From Hydractinia symbiolongicarpus (taxonomy: Eukaryota; Cnidaria; Hydrozoa; Anthoathecata; Hydractiniidae): a DNA stretch of 64,000 nt. Below, one piece after another: positions 1 to 14,362 of this stretch (its first letter is position 1; every line of letters begins with the position of its first letter). A program made the position numbers and the translations under genes. Where the stretch lies: the NCBI RefSeq assembly GCF_029227915.1, contig NC_079888.1:10957001-11021000 (forward strand). The letters run 5' to 3'. Below the pieces are notes generated by a model, which worked only from the letters and a program-made list of their open reading frames with translations, did not search any database and was not told the origin of the DNA.

Positions 1-600
1 TATTTGTTTTCGACAAAATTTGGCACAGTTAACAAAAAAAGTATGCTGAACATAATGGTGACATAATAATTTTGATTTTTGTCACCTAAATGTCATTTTA
101 GGCCAAAATTGGTCCAAAAATTAAAACTACTTTATTTTTAACAAAATTTGGCACAGTAAACAAATAAAGTATGCTGAACATGATGGTAACATCAAAATTT
201 TGATTTCTTGTTACCTAAATGTCATTTTAGGCCAAAATTGGTCCAAAAATTAAAACTACTTTATTTTTGACAAATTTTGGCACAATTAACAAAAAAAGTA
301 TGGTGAACATGATGGTGACATCAAAATTTTTGTTTTTTGCCACCTTAAATGTCATTTTAGGCCAAAATTGGTCCAAAAAAATTAAAACTACTTCATTTTC
401 GGCTAAATCTGGCACAGTTAACAAATAAAGTATGCTGAAAATGATGATGGTACAAAAGTTTGATTTTTTGTCACCTAAATGTCATTTCAGGTCAAAATTT
501 ATCCAAAAATTAAAACTGCTTTATTTTTGACAAAAATTGAGACAGTTAATAAAAAAAGTATGCTGAAAATGATGGTCACATCAAAATTTTCAATCGCAAG
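1..600. repeat. 130-bp tandem repeat array
   Basis: About four and a half copies of a unit near 130 bp. Each unit carries the landmarks GTATGCTGAA, TGTCATTTYAGG and TTAAAACT; the GTATGCTGAA-type landmark recurs near 40, 168, 299, 430 and 560. Copies differ by scattered substitutions and short indels. The array runs off the left edge of the window, probably inside the RNF113 intron. No coding signal is visible. Confidence 0.85.
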
Positions 601-4057
<3,457 letters not shown>

Positions 4058-4321
4058 TATTTACTACAACACAAACAAATAAATGACACCAAGTATGGTG
4101 CAAAACAATGGATAAATCAGAATCCAAGATATTGAAATAAAAAAATGGTGAATAAAGGATTTTTATATTCTGATGAAATCCTATTCACACTAAGGCCTTT
4201 CAACTGTAAATTCAAAAAATATTTTTCCAATGTCAGCAGGAGAGGATCCCTATTAATAATAGAATAAAAGGAAGACAGTAAATAAAAACTGCATCTTAAA
4301 AGTTAAAAGTTCTTGCAACTA

Positions 4322-5322
4322 AGGGATCGTCTCAAAATTTTTTTGTATGTTTTTTTCGTATAAATATACGAACACTACGAAGTACTTCGTTTCGTGAAAC
4401 GAATGTCATACGAAGTGCTTCGTTTAAAATAAAAAATGTAAACGAAGTTTATACGAACTTTTTTAATATATGATAAAAACGAAATTTTTTTATCGTACAA
4501 AATGAAATGATACGAACTTTGAACAAAGTAAATTGCTATACGATCTTGAAACGAACTTCAAAAGTGCCGGCGTAATTGCGCATAATTATTTCAATACGAA
4601 AACCAAAAACAAAACAATTAAATGATTTTTTTTAAAAGACGAAAAGAAATGATACGCACTTTAAACGAAACCAGAAATAAAAAAAGTAAAATATACGAGG
4701 TTGACTTCTTTGAAAAGACTAGTAAAATTGCATATTCATAGGTTCAATCTACACAATCTACGGCGATCTTTTCGCTTTATACGATTCCGTTTTCATGATT
4801 TTTAAATGATCTGCGGCGACCTTTTCGCTTTCTACGATCTTGTTTTCATGATTTTTAATTGATCTACGGCGATCTTTTGGTTTTATATAATCCCGTTTTC
4901 ATAGATTTTAAACGTTCCACAGCGATCTTTTCGCTTTCTACGATCCTGTTTTCATGATTTTTAAACGATCTATGGAGATGTTTTTGCTTTCTACTATGCC
5001 ATGGAGACGATCCCTAAATGCCTTAGATAATAAATCCAATTAAAATAAACGAAGTTCGCATAACGAAACGAACTTTATAATTGTTGAAAAAGTTTCAATA
5101 TAAAACTATAGATAATAGTCCAGTTATAATAAACGAACTTCGTATAAGTAAATTTGTATACAAACTTTTTTAAAAATTATACGAACTACATACGAACTTT
5201 ATTTTTAATGATACGAAAAAGTTCGTATTAAAAATAAAATGATACAAAAGATTTAATAAATCGATACAAAGTTTTTTATACGAATTATACGAACTACGCA
5301 CAAACATTGTGAGACGGTCCCT
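4322..5322. mobile_element. Non-autonomous TIR element of about 1 kb
   Basis: The ends are AGGGATCGTCTC (4322-4333) and GAGACGGTCCCT (5311-5322), inverted repeats with one mismatch that continue weakly inward. A third, perfect inverted match GAGACGATCCCT sits at 5004-5015, so a shorter 4322-5015 unit may also exist. The interior has no ORF. It is packed with ACGAA/TTCGT blocks that can fold back, for example TACGAAGTGCTTCGT near 4410. No clear target-site duplication was found, so the superfamily is unassigned. Confidence 0.65.
4759..4999. repeat. 53-bp tandem repeat inside the TIR element
   Basis: About four and a half copies of a unit near 53 bp, each containing GCGATCTTTTCGCTTTC, then TACGATC and TTTTCATGATTTTTAA, starting near 4759, 4812, 4866, 4918 and 4972. 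The last copy is truncated just before the internal inverted repeat at 5004-5015. Confidence 0.75.
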
Positions 5323-5539
5323 AAAATTATGTTACAAATTCCTTACGCTGCATAATCACAGGGCATTCTAAAATGCCCTGATAAATGATCTTCAGATAAA
5401 TTCAGATAAATGATCACTGATAGAATTGAGAAATACTTATGCCTCTACTTCTACGGTTATGGGCGACATGGACTAACATTCTTTAAAGTTATTCCTCATA
5501 TACTTTAAAACAACCCTAAACTTAAAAAAAAATTGGAAT

Positions 5540-6313
5540 TTAGTTATAATAAGGATCAGGGATCTTCTTAAATATTGCTAAATATTTGTCCCCACTGTTT
5601 CTTGTAACCTTTTTCCCTTCCTCGGAACTCTCTGACAACAACGGGACAACAGGATCATCTTTATATTGCTCCTCATTTACTTCTTCAAATAATGGATGCT
5701 CCAAGAAATGCGATTTCATCCATTCATGAAGTTCGAGCACATCTGTTATCGTATAAACAATTCCGCCATCTTGCATCAAGTAAGCATAATCTGACAATAA
5801 TGTGGTGCTTATTATACGCCATTTATTTTTCGACTTCTTAAAATGAGGGTCTGGAAACAAGAAAAATAATTTCTTCAGTTGTCCTTTGTGAAAGAAATTT
5901 GTGAAATACTTCATTGCGTTTGTACGAATTACAGCAACATTTTGATATTTCCTTCCTTTATGCTTGTCGCGCAAAGCTAAAATGCGTTGATGGACATATG
6001 CTGATACCTTTACACGAATTTCCATACCAAGTACAAGAGACGATGGAAATAATTCTGAAAGTGCCATCGACATACCACCATAACCGCAACCCACATCAAC
6101 TATATCAACTTTATGAATATTGTCCTTTGCTTTTCCATCTTTAGAGAAAAATTCTGGGTAAAAGGGGTGCCAATTCATTTTGGCAGGAGTTAATGGATAC
6201 AGAAAAGAATGATCTGCTAGTGGGTTAGAATGTGCACGTTGACGAAAGTTTTTCTTTTGTGGAGCTTGAACTGTACATGATTCTTCAGCATTTGATGTGT
6301 TTGATGCAGACAT
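5540..6313 (-). CDS. METTL1: tRNA (guanine-N7-)-methyltransferase
   Basis: Transfers methyl from S-adenosylmethionine to N7 of G46 in the variable loop of tRNAs, as the catalytic subunit of the METTL1-WDR4 complex. The 257-residue ORF is a single exon from an ATG at 6313 and close to the usual length of animal METTL1. Visible marks are RQRAHSNPLADH (residues 24-35), the SAM-binding glycine loop VDVGCGYGG (72-80), an acidic residue in GMEIRVKV (96-103), NAMKYFTNFF (132-141), and the family signature LFPDPHFKK (152-160) followed by NKWRI. VYTITDVLELHEWM and the terminal EEGKKVTRN also fit. The frame is intact. The first 22 or so residues are low-conservation, as is normal. It is transcribed in the same direction as RNF113 and DENR but with large gaps, so no operon is implied. 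The next base-poor stretch (5323-5539) shows nothing. Confidence 0.96.
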   Translation of the reverse strand: MSASNTSNAEESCTVQAPQKKNFRQRAHSNPLADHSFLYPLTPAKMNWHPFYPEFFSKDGKAKDNIHKVDIVDVGCGYGGMSMALSELFPSSLVLGMEIRVKVSAYVHQRILALRDKHKGRKYQNVAVIRTNAMKYFTNFFHKGQLKKLFFLFPDPHFKKSKNKWRIISTTLLSDYAYLMQDGGIVYTITDVLELHEWMKSHFLEHPLFEEVNEEQYKDDPVVPLLSESSEEGKKVTRNSGDKYLAIFKKIPDPYYN

Positions 6314-8112
6314 ATCAAAAAAATTATCAGTTTTTCTATGTTTTGTAATAAAATAATATATATAAAATAGGTACCATTACCTGATGAAATATTCCTTAAA
6401 ATTAAATGACAACAAACACATAAAAAAACAAAACAAAGTATTTGTGTCTAGCTTATTATTAATAATACAAAAAAAGATGCGATTTACCTCTTTTAATAAG
6501 AAACACATTATAAGAAACATGAGGCCTAGGTATAAGAAAAAGTATAAAGCACATTTAAACAAAATCATTGTTAAGGCATAAAATAGAGGTGAAACATCCA
6601 GGCTGAACTCAAGATTAGATTCTTATAACATAAAATGTGGATGGCATTTACAATTTTATCTACCAGATTTACTAAACTAAAACCTTGGAAATTAAGCATA
6701 TTTGAGGCATCATAAAATTTTAATGCAGCTATCTCTAAAGCTTATGTAATACACCTCTTCACAGTTTAAGTTGTTCACTCATTTTCTGTATTAAAAAGGA
6801 AGTAAACAGACTGAATTTAATAAGGCTTTGACCATGGGCATTATGAATATTTCTCATTTTCTGAAGAAATAATAGTCTCACGGCATGAAGATTTAGTATG
6901 TTATTAACAAACAAAATAATCAAATCTATTTTTTTTACTTTGTTATTCTGAAGTCACAAAAAAAAACACATTATAATACTTTTGGAATTTATGATGGTTT
7001 GATTTCCAATCACTTATGATCCAATCACTTTTATGCGAATCAAAGCGAAAGGTATGTTAAGGTAAGGCACAATTTTAGGTAACATTTTTGTGGTACTTTA
7101 ACAATAGTGGCTTTGTCAATAGTCAACCTGATTAAATTTAAATATCTGCCTATAAAGCTCTAAATTTTTTATGTATATGTGATATCACACAAAACGAAAA
7201 TACCCATATCTGAAAACTACCATGTTTATAATACATTATGTACATCCTTTGAGTACAATTTTTATTCTTCATAAGTAGTCAGGGTGTTTAGCTAGCCTTT
7301 ATTTTTTATGTTGGATTTTAAAATTTTTCACAGAAATTCCCAACAGCTACAATTGCGAAGTTCTAACACCCTGGAAGTCTATATAAATATTTATTGGTTT
7401 TGCCAAATAAATTAAACACAAAATTATTTTTTCCAATCAATATTCCAGAGCGTATTAAAAAATATCATATTTATTTGGTATTATTGTTATTATTTATTTA
7501 TTGGTATTTTCATGATGAGTTTATAAAATTTGATAAAAATAAAGTTTTTGCCAGGAATTGTTTCAGTCAAACACTTACAAAGTATGCAGAATATTGACCC
7601 TTTTCCCATTCCCTCACATTTTCTCCAGCTATTTATACTATTTTATTATAATAATATAATGTTAGACTGTAAATAACTTCTTTTTTGGTGATTGGTTAAA
7701 CTTGTAGAATTTAAAGACCAAATGTTCTTGAAAGCTCAATACCATGTAAATGTAATTATAATATAAATTTGAATTACCTTTGAACCCAAAACAAGGGACC
7801 TTAAAAAATGAATCTTTTTGTGACAAAAACATAAAACAACTCATTTTAGGTAGGTTTTATTATGCTCCCTCTTACCAAATTACCCCGAAAAAACCAAACA
7901 AATTTTATTGACCTTGAGAAATCTCGGGACTACATAATAAAAATGTATACATAATAGAAAAGCACCTACAATTATTTCAATTTTGTATATTCAGAGCATC
8001 TCAAAATAACATTTCAAACATGAAAAAAGGTACTGGCAAACAAAAGATCAGAAGGTATCCATTTTATTTTTCTACATGATCGCATTATACTGTGTGCTTC
8101 TAAACGGAACCT
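6314..8112. other. Intergenic sequence, nothing recognised
   Basis: About 1.8 kb of AT-rich DNA between METTL1 and DENR. It contains only short, low-complexity ORFs. No RNA gene, inverted-repeat element or conserved exon was recognised. It should contain the METTL1 promoter and the DENR 3' UTR. Confidence 0.5.
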
Positions 8113-8604
8113 TTAAGTATTATCTTCAATGCATTCTTCTTCTATCTCAGACCATTTTTCTTGTATGAAGTCAATCAAATCATCTGCCACATCACCTTGA
8201 ATTACAATTTCATCATCACCTGTCACTGATGAACCACAGGAAAATCTATTCGCAAACGTCTTCGCAGCCTTCTTTGGATCAATTGAGAATGTTGACATAC
8301 CCTTAACAATGGTTACGCATTTTTTCTTACTTCGGGTTTCTCTGGTCAAGACTACTTTCTTCACTGATGTTTTTTTCTTTATCAATTTGTTCGCTTTACC
8401 ACCTCTAGTTTGCCGTTTTTTCTTTTCATCGCCATCCACAGAAATCCCTTCAATTTTTCCAACAAGATCCTCGTATAAGTCCGGAATATTTTCTTTCAAC
8501 CATTCTTTACATTTTTCAGGCTCAGGACCAAATTCGCAGTACTCCGGAGGAAGACCACATAGACCACAATAATCAACTTCCAATGGGTACCTGTCATCCG
8601 CCAT
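8113..8604 (-). CDS. DENR: Density-regulated protein (DENR), SUI1 domain
   Basis: DENR pairs with MCTS1 to help re-initiation and recycling of 40S ribosomal subunits in the cytoplasm. The 163-residue ORF opens with MADDRYPLEVDYCGLCGLPP. Its N-terminal cysteine cluster (C13, C16, C23, C32) is the metal-binding region typical of DENR. A lysine-rich linker (about 60-90) with GGKANK follows. The SUI1/eIF1-like fold starts near VVLTRETRSKKKCVTIVKG (84-102) and contains FANRFSCGSSV and a C-terminal VIQGDVADDLIDFIQEKW. It is somewhat shorter than vertebrate DENR, mainly in the linker. The frame is intact, in a single exon, and the start is an ATG immediately before the conserved N-terminus. I see no internal stop or damage. 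Confidence 0.95.
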   Translation of the reverse strand: MADDRYPLEVDYCGLCGLPPEYCEFGPEPEKCKEWLKENIPDLYEDLVGKIEGISVDGDEKKKRQTRGGKANKLIKKKTSVKKVVLTRETRSKKKCVTIVKGMSTFSIDPKKAAKTFANRFSCGSSVTGDDEIVIQGDVADDLIDFIQEKWSEIEEECIEDNT

Positions 8605-9314
8605 TATTCTTATTAAGCTATAAGTTTAAGAATATTAATTAAATTTATGCATTATCCTTAAATTCTTTGCATATGGCATATGACTTTAAGCACACTGCAG
8701 ACCATTTTGTAAGATTTTAGGTAGGTGTGTGCAGTGGATCAATGATTCTACCTGTGCAATTTAATAAAAAAAATTAAAAGTTCACATAATGTAAAAATAG
8801 TAACAAAATGCACAGGAGTTGCTGTTTTGATGTGGGGGAGCAACGTGCAGGGAACAGTATGTACAAGGCCAGGACTTTTAATCCATTGTAAACAAGTCTA
8901 AAGTGAAGTCATTAATTGAGTTGATATGAAAAACTACATTCCTTGCAACGTTCGTGTGTTGATGCACCCATTTTCAAACAATCAATAATGTACAGAATTT
9001 GTCTTAATATATACAAAGTTTAAACAGTAACCATAGTTACAGACTAAATAACTAATTGTATAAATCAATGGAGCTAATCTGATGTTGTCAATAAACTGGG
9101 GACATGCATTATGCATGTCCCCAGTTTATTAACATGCATTATGAACAAAAGTTATCTTTTGTCATGCAAGTGCCTAATAGATAAATATAAAAACTCAGTA
9201 CGTATCATAATCATGCAGCATAAGAGTTATTAAAAAGAAAACAATTAAATTTGTTCTGAATATTCTACAATCACATTAATTCATCCCAAAATGTCTTCTT
9301 TACGTTCTATTTCA
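8605..9314. other. Intergenic, contains one perfect palindrome
   Basis: DENR upstream region, AT-rich and without coding signal. The only structure noticed is the 41-bp palindrome at 9090-9130, listed separately. Confidence 0.5.
9090..9130. repeat. Perfect palindrome, 20-bp arms
   Basis: AATAAACTGGGGACATGCAT (9090-9109), a single T, then its exact reverse complement (9111-9130). A further CATGCATTATG occurs just downstream. It is likely a local foldback duplication rather than a gene element. Confidence 0.85.
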
Positions 9315-11584
9315 TCTCTTATAATAATACGCTAAGTGTGTCCGTCTGTCTGTGACAGGCAAAGTGGATGTGTTCATTTTCCTTTGATGTAGCCGAAATT
9401 TCCTTTCAAGTCTCCGAAAAAGTTATATCCATTTTGCTAGCAGGTTTACTTTGTTTACATCACGTGATCAAAATGGATCAACTTGATTTGCTGAAATAAA
9501 TTTAACGGCTTTCTGTACAAAAATGGTGTCCCTCGACACCGAAAACAACAACAAAAAAAGAACGGTCCCTTCGTCTTGAAAAAGTGCAAAAAGTAATTCA
9601 GAGAAAGAAAAGTCCAAGAAGTGAATTAAGAAGTGGTAGCTAGAGCTAGAAGTAAAGTAGTAAAGTTAGAATTAGAAAATAAAGGCTAGAGTTTGAAGTG
9701 GATTTAAAATCAATAATAGTAAGAACTTTGATGTTTTTAGACGTTTAGTTTTTATGTCACTGGAGCAAGCAGACTCGCATTTTCCAAGAAAAGCCTCAAA
9801 GTTTTATATTTTAGCGCTTTTTTAAAAACAAACCTAGCCACCATATTTGTTTATGTTTTTGTTGCATAATTAATGTATCCCCTGGTGCGTAACTAATGTG
9901 TTTGTCCTAAAATTCAAAATGCTACATAAAGCTGTTAGCTGACTAACAAACGGAAAACTTTGGTTTGTTGAACTTACTGCTCACTGTTATGTTATTATTT
10001 TTACATTACTATTGTTTCTCTTTATATGTGTTTTACTAAGCATAAATAGCTAGCTTTAGTTTTAGCTAAGTGTTCCCAGGTTAAGTATATTTAACTGGGG
10101 GTCTTAGCTACTGTTAGCTAGCTAATGTTGGCCTCCAATGCCTGCTCCTCTCATCCCATGGCTAGTTCTAACCTATGACTTATATTGTTATTCCTTTTAT
10201 TTAATTATCTATAGCTAGCTACCTTAGTTTCCTGAACTTCTTTTCTTTTATGAGCACGATACAAAATTTTTAAAGACTTGAACTTTTGCAGATGTATTTT
10301 ATATTTCTTTTCGCATTTCCTGTAAACTTTACAAAGGGACCACGTGCAATATGACAAGTGGAATTTTTTTCTTCCAGAATTTAAAGCGTGCGTGTTTATT
10401 TTTTTTATTGTTTTTTTTCTGACATCCTGTTTAACTTTCGTCAGCCTACATGTATAATGCCAGGTTATTTTTACAGGGGGGTGTAGACATTTGATTAGAA
10501 ATTTACATGGGTTTTTGACTTCATTTTAATTTATGAGAGGATGGTCGTTCGGTTCGGGAAGGTTGTTCGTGTTTTTGTTTGTGTTGCAAACTGCTGTTTT
10601 TTAAAATTTTCCTTTTTTTGTGGGAAGAAGACCACATGCAAATATACTGAAAGCACAAATTTTGTAGAATTGGCCTCCACTGAAGCTAATGGCTTTTTCA
10701 TAGTTCGTATTATAAACTTTTGTTGGGGAGAATTAAACTGTATGTGATGTCATTTTTGCTGGAAGAAAATTCCATGGTTTCACGTGTTTGTTAAGATTTT
10801 TATAATTGTGGTAATATATAACTGTGTTTGGTGATGATGAAAAAACTTTTTTGTTTTTTATATTTTATGAAATGCCTGATTTTTCTATAATTTGATGTGT
10901 TTCATAACCTTTTTGTAGAAGATTTATGGACAATAGCAATATAAAACATGCTAAATGAACTGATTTTTGTTGATTTGGATATGCTCCTCAAAAACCGATC
11001 TGTTTTACATTTTGTGTTAACTTTTGTGAGGTAAAGGTAACTACAGATCATCATACTAAGGAAAACGAGTTGGTGACGTCAATGTTTTTTAACTGCGTGG
11101 GTAAGTAGGGACAACCTGGGACCAATTTGGGTAATTTTCCAAACCTGGGTCCCCAAATCCGTTTCGGAATGAACGGGTTTATGACGTCATCAAAAAAACT
11201 TTAAACCACAATATTTCCGTAACCGTTGGTCAAAAGTACATGATCCTATACATTTTCTTGATCAGCGTTTCAAGATCTATACGAGGGAGGCAACAGGTAC
11301 ATGAATTTCTGAAAAAAAATTTTTTGTGTTTTCACGGGCCTTTGCTGACGTCAGCACAATTTTTAAACACTTATATCTCTTTTTGCGTTCCTCGAAAACA
11401 TATCATCCTACACATTATTTTGATCAGCGTGATTCAACCTCTACACATTACAATAAAATAATAAAATAAATTTCTCTAACTTTTTTGGGATCTTCACTGC
11501 TGACGTCAGCTAAACATCTAAAACAACCTATTTTTCTATTGCCCATCTGCCTAAGTGGATTTCTCCACGGGCCTTATCGACTAG
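9315..11584 (+). mobile_element. Helitron-like non-autonomous element, copy A
   Basis: The start is TCTCTTATAATAATACG, preceded by A. The end is CTAG, followed by T, with a GTGGA/TCCAC hairpin (11555-11568) about 12 bases upstream of CTAG. These are the canonical Helitron ends (5' TC, 3' hairpin then CTRR, insertion between A and T). The first 75 bp or so match copy B's start, including GTCCG and a CTGTSACAG-like block. The last 500 bp or so also match copy B, with GTACATGATCCTATACATTTT and TGACGTCA-like blocks. The interior has TAGCTAGC runs and no convincing ORF. No Rep/helicase is seen, so it could not move by itself. Confidence 0.55.
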
Positions 11585-12523
11585 TTCTATAATAATTAAA
11601 AAAAAGTTCCAAAAAAATAATCTGAATTCGCTCTAAATTCATTTCTTTTTCTTTCCAAACATAAACGAAAATAAAAATGTTTTGCATAAGATGGCAATGT
11701 TTAAGATTCCAGAGAAAGCATTTTAATAGTTCCTTAAACACAGTGATGGATGAAAATAAAGATGCAAAAACTCTTCTGAAATTTGAATTTATTTTGTCCA
11801 AAAAGTTTCCAGAAAAATATGCATTTTAACTTTTTAAATAGAAATTTGTTCCAAAATCATTGTAGTACAAATAGTGGTAGTACAAATTTGTGCTATTTTT
11901 ATCAGTTTTTCACAATCGTTCTAACAATATGCCAAAATTTTGAGATGGTTCCTTAGGTTTAAACCCCTCTTCCATATGGGGAAAAAGATCAATAAAAAAA
12001 CCCAAAAACAATAAGGCAGACACCAAAAATATTTAGTGTTAGAGACACTTGATTGGCGCAATATTGTGATCACCATTTTTTACATAGTCAGACAAACTGG
12101 AACAACAACAAATATATGCTTGTTGTCATTATTCACTATTATTATTGTGCTTCGCTTTATAATGCCAGATTGTTTACAAATTTTTGATTTTTTATTTGCT
12201 GACTGACTGACCAGTCCTGTTTTGAGAGCTCAAATGATTTAAATAATTTCTTTAAAATATTATTTCTTGTGAAATGTAGTTGTTGAAATATCTTAAACAA
12301 AATATCTCAAATGAGATTTAATAATGCCTCTAAAATAGACAAAGTTCAGTTTGTGTAGGAATTTTTTTTTTTGTTGATGGCCCTTTATTCCATGCTTGGA
12401 AGCTTAAAATTATTAACCACAGTATTCAGACAGAGGGCTTCCTTGTTTTGTTGAGAAGTTTACGACCTTTTGGGTGCCCTAAAGGGGTCATGTATGAACT
12501 TTGTATGGACTTTTATATGAATA
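11585..12523. other. Spacer between the two Helitron-like copies
   Basis: About 940 bp of AT-rich sequence lying between two inverted copies of one repeat. No gene was recognised; a 75-codon minus-strand ORF at 11574-11801 overlaps a repeat end and looks spurious. Confidence 0.45.
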
Positions 12524-13004
12524 CTAGTTGATAAAGCCCATGGGAAAATCCACTTAGGAAGAACAATAAAGAAGATCCGTCATGACGTAAGCAATGACTC
12601 GTCAATACACAAAAATGTATAGGATCATGTACTTTTGACAAACAGTTGAAGAGATATTGAGGTTTAAAGATTTTTTAATGACATCATCAATCCGTTGTCC
12701 CAAAACGAGTGGCATGACCCAGCTTTTGGTCTCCGTGGACCCTAGTTACTCACGTTAGAGAAGACCTCAGTTATTTTCAGCCGTTTTCAAGATATAAGAC
12801 CTTACACATAAGAGTGCAATGCAATGGCTTTGCTAATTCTAAAAATGCTATTAACGTCAGTTTAAATGCATTGATGTGGTGCTGTATCATCTAGAAAATT
12901 AACAAATAAGACATAAATTTTTATGGCAACTTCAAAGAAACATGAACACATTCACTTCGTCTGTTACAGATACACGGACAAACTCTTCATATTATTACAA
13001 GAGA
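12524..13004 (-). mobile_element. Helitron-like non-autonomous element, copy B
   Basis: A short (481 bp) inverted relative of copy A. Read on the minus strand it starts TCTCTTGTAATAATATG at 13004 (preceded by A) and ends with CTAG at 12527-12524 (followed by T). An imperfect hairpin lies shortly before the end. It shares both the 5' 75 bp or so and most of the 3' region with copy A, so the two form a large inverted repeat spanning 9.3-13.0 kb. Confidence 0.55.
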
Positions 13005-13291
13005 TATACAAATTTAATTATTGCATATGTCTGTATAGACAAATTTTTTAACAGTATACAAGTATAAATTTCCAACAGGCTGTATTTTATTCTACAACCG
13101 TCAAATTGTGGTCATTTTGTTTTACAACCATCAAACATGATCGTAGAAAATTTAAACAATTCTGTTTTTTGTTCTAAGGTCATCAAAATGAAAATCGTAT
13201 GGAACTGAAACAACTACATATTTTGTTCTAAAAATATTTCAAAACCTTCAAAAAATTCATACGAATTTAATTTCCGAGTCATGTAACTTAA

Positions 13292-14362
13292 GGTTACTGT
13301 AAAGGAAAAAACTCACTTGATAAGCAGTCTCAGAAAAACCCTTATAATTTATCAATACTTTTATATTTTTTTTAATATTTTTTTGTTTCTGAATGTTTGA
13401 TGAAAGACTTTTTTGATGGTGTTATTTTCATGAGATGTTAATTTTCCAAAAAGAAAATATAATGAATTTAACACACACCATTTTTTTTTCACCGTACGTT
13501 TTAAAACGGCTTCTTTTTCCGAACGGGTGGTCGCAGACTTTTCATTTTTGCACTATTACATTCAGCATAAATTAAATTCAAAAAGGTTCCCGGTTTTTTT
13601 TTGTAACAACGTCGTTATGAAATTATTTGTAATTATATATAATCTTTCAAAAAAATGCATATTATTTTCATTCTATTGTCATAATTCGCTAATCAGTAAT
13701 TTATACAAAAAAATCCGGGAACCTTTTGTGCATAATTTATTCAGCTTTCCATTACCGAAAATTTCAATGAGCCAATAGAAAGCTTTCGGAAAAAGAGACC
13801 ACAAACGTAAACGTATGTATGCAAAAATTTACTAACGAGATATTTGTTTTTAAAGATTTTCGTAGGTGTTATGAAAATGTGTGAACTGAGTATGCAGAAA
13901 GATGATGGAAGTGTGAACTTTTTCTTTATGCTGAATATGCATGCACGCGTTCAGAATTATTAACAGACAGAAGTCAGGGTACAAGAAAAAGCTTAAATGC
14001 ATACTCCTTAACTTTTATTTTTTTTAATGATTTTTTATACGACAACATTTATATATCGGTATATATATAAATATCGATGGTGAAAGTTAACTATCTAAAA
14101 AATTTTATTATGCATGTATTTATACGGTAGTCTCATATCATGCATAATGTTTACAAAAAATATGTTTAACTCATTTTGCACATATTTTCTTGAAGGTGTG
14201 AAGGATATAACACCTCTGAAAAGGCTTTTTCCAGAAAAAAGGGATGTTCCAAATATTTTCATGGAATATAGAATATGTCATTCGAAAGAGAATTTTTTTT
14301 CTATATGTCATGAATTTTTTGCAAAAAACCTAAAAAAAAAATTTGTTTCCTTTACAGTAACC
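13292..14362. mobile_element. TTAA-flanked TIR element (piggyBac-type MITE)
   Basis: The ends are GGTTACTGTAAAGGAAA (13292-13308) and its exact reverse complement (14346-14362). Each is bordered by TTAA (13288-13291 and 14363-14366). A TTAA target duplication is the hallmark of piggyBac-group transposons. The 1,071-bp interior has only short AT-rich ORFs, so this is a non-autonomous copy. A second foldback element is nested at 13493-13815. Confidence 0.7.
13493..13815. repeat. Nested foldback element with arms of about 100 bp
   Basis: The left arm (13493-13602) and right arm (about 13709-13815) are imperfect inverted repeats. Shared blocks include CTTTTTCCGAA, CATAAATTA (right arm: AATAAATTATGCA) and AAAGGTTCCCGG. 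The loop is about 100 bp. Boundaries are approximate, and there is no ORF. Confidence 0.6.

Noticed and set aside
4380-5300. loxP-like or recombinase sites among the ACTTCGTATA repeats
   Set aside because: Resemblance is limited to a short AT-rich phrase; the repeats are numerous and degenerate and no recombinase gene is present.
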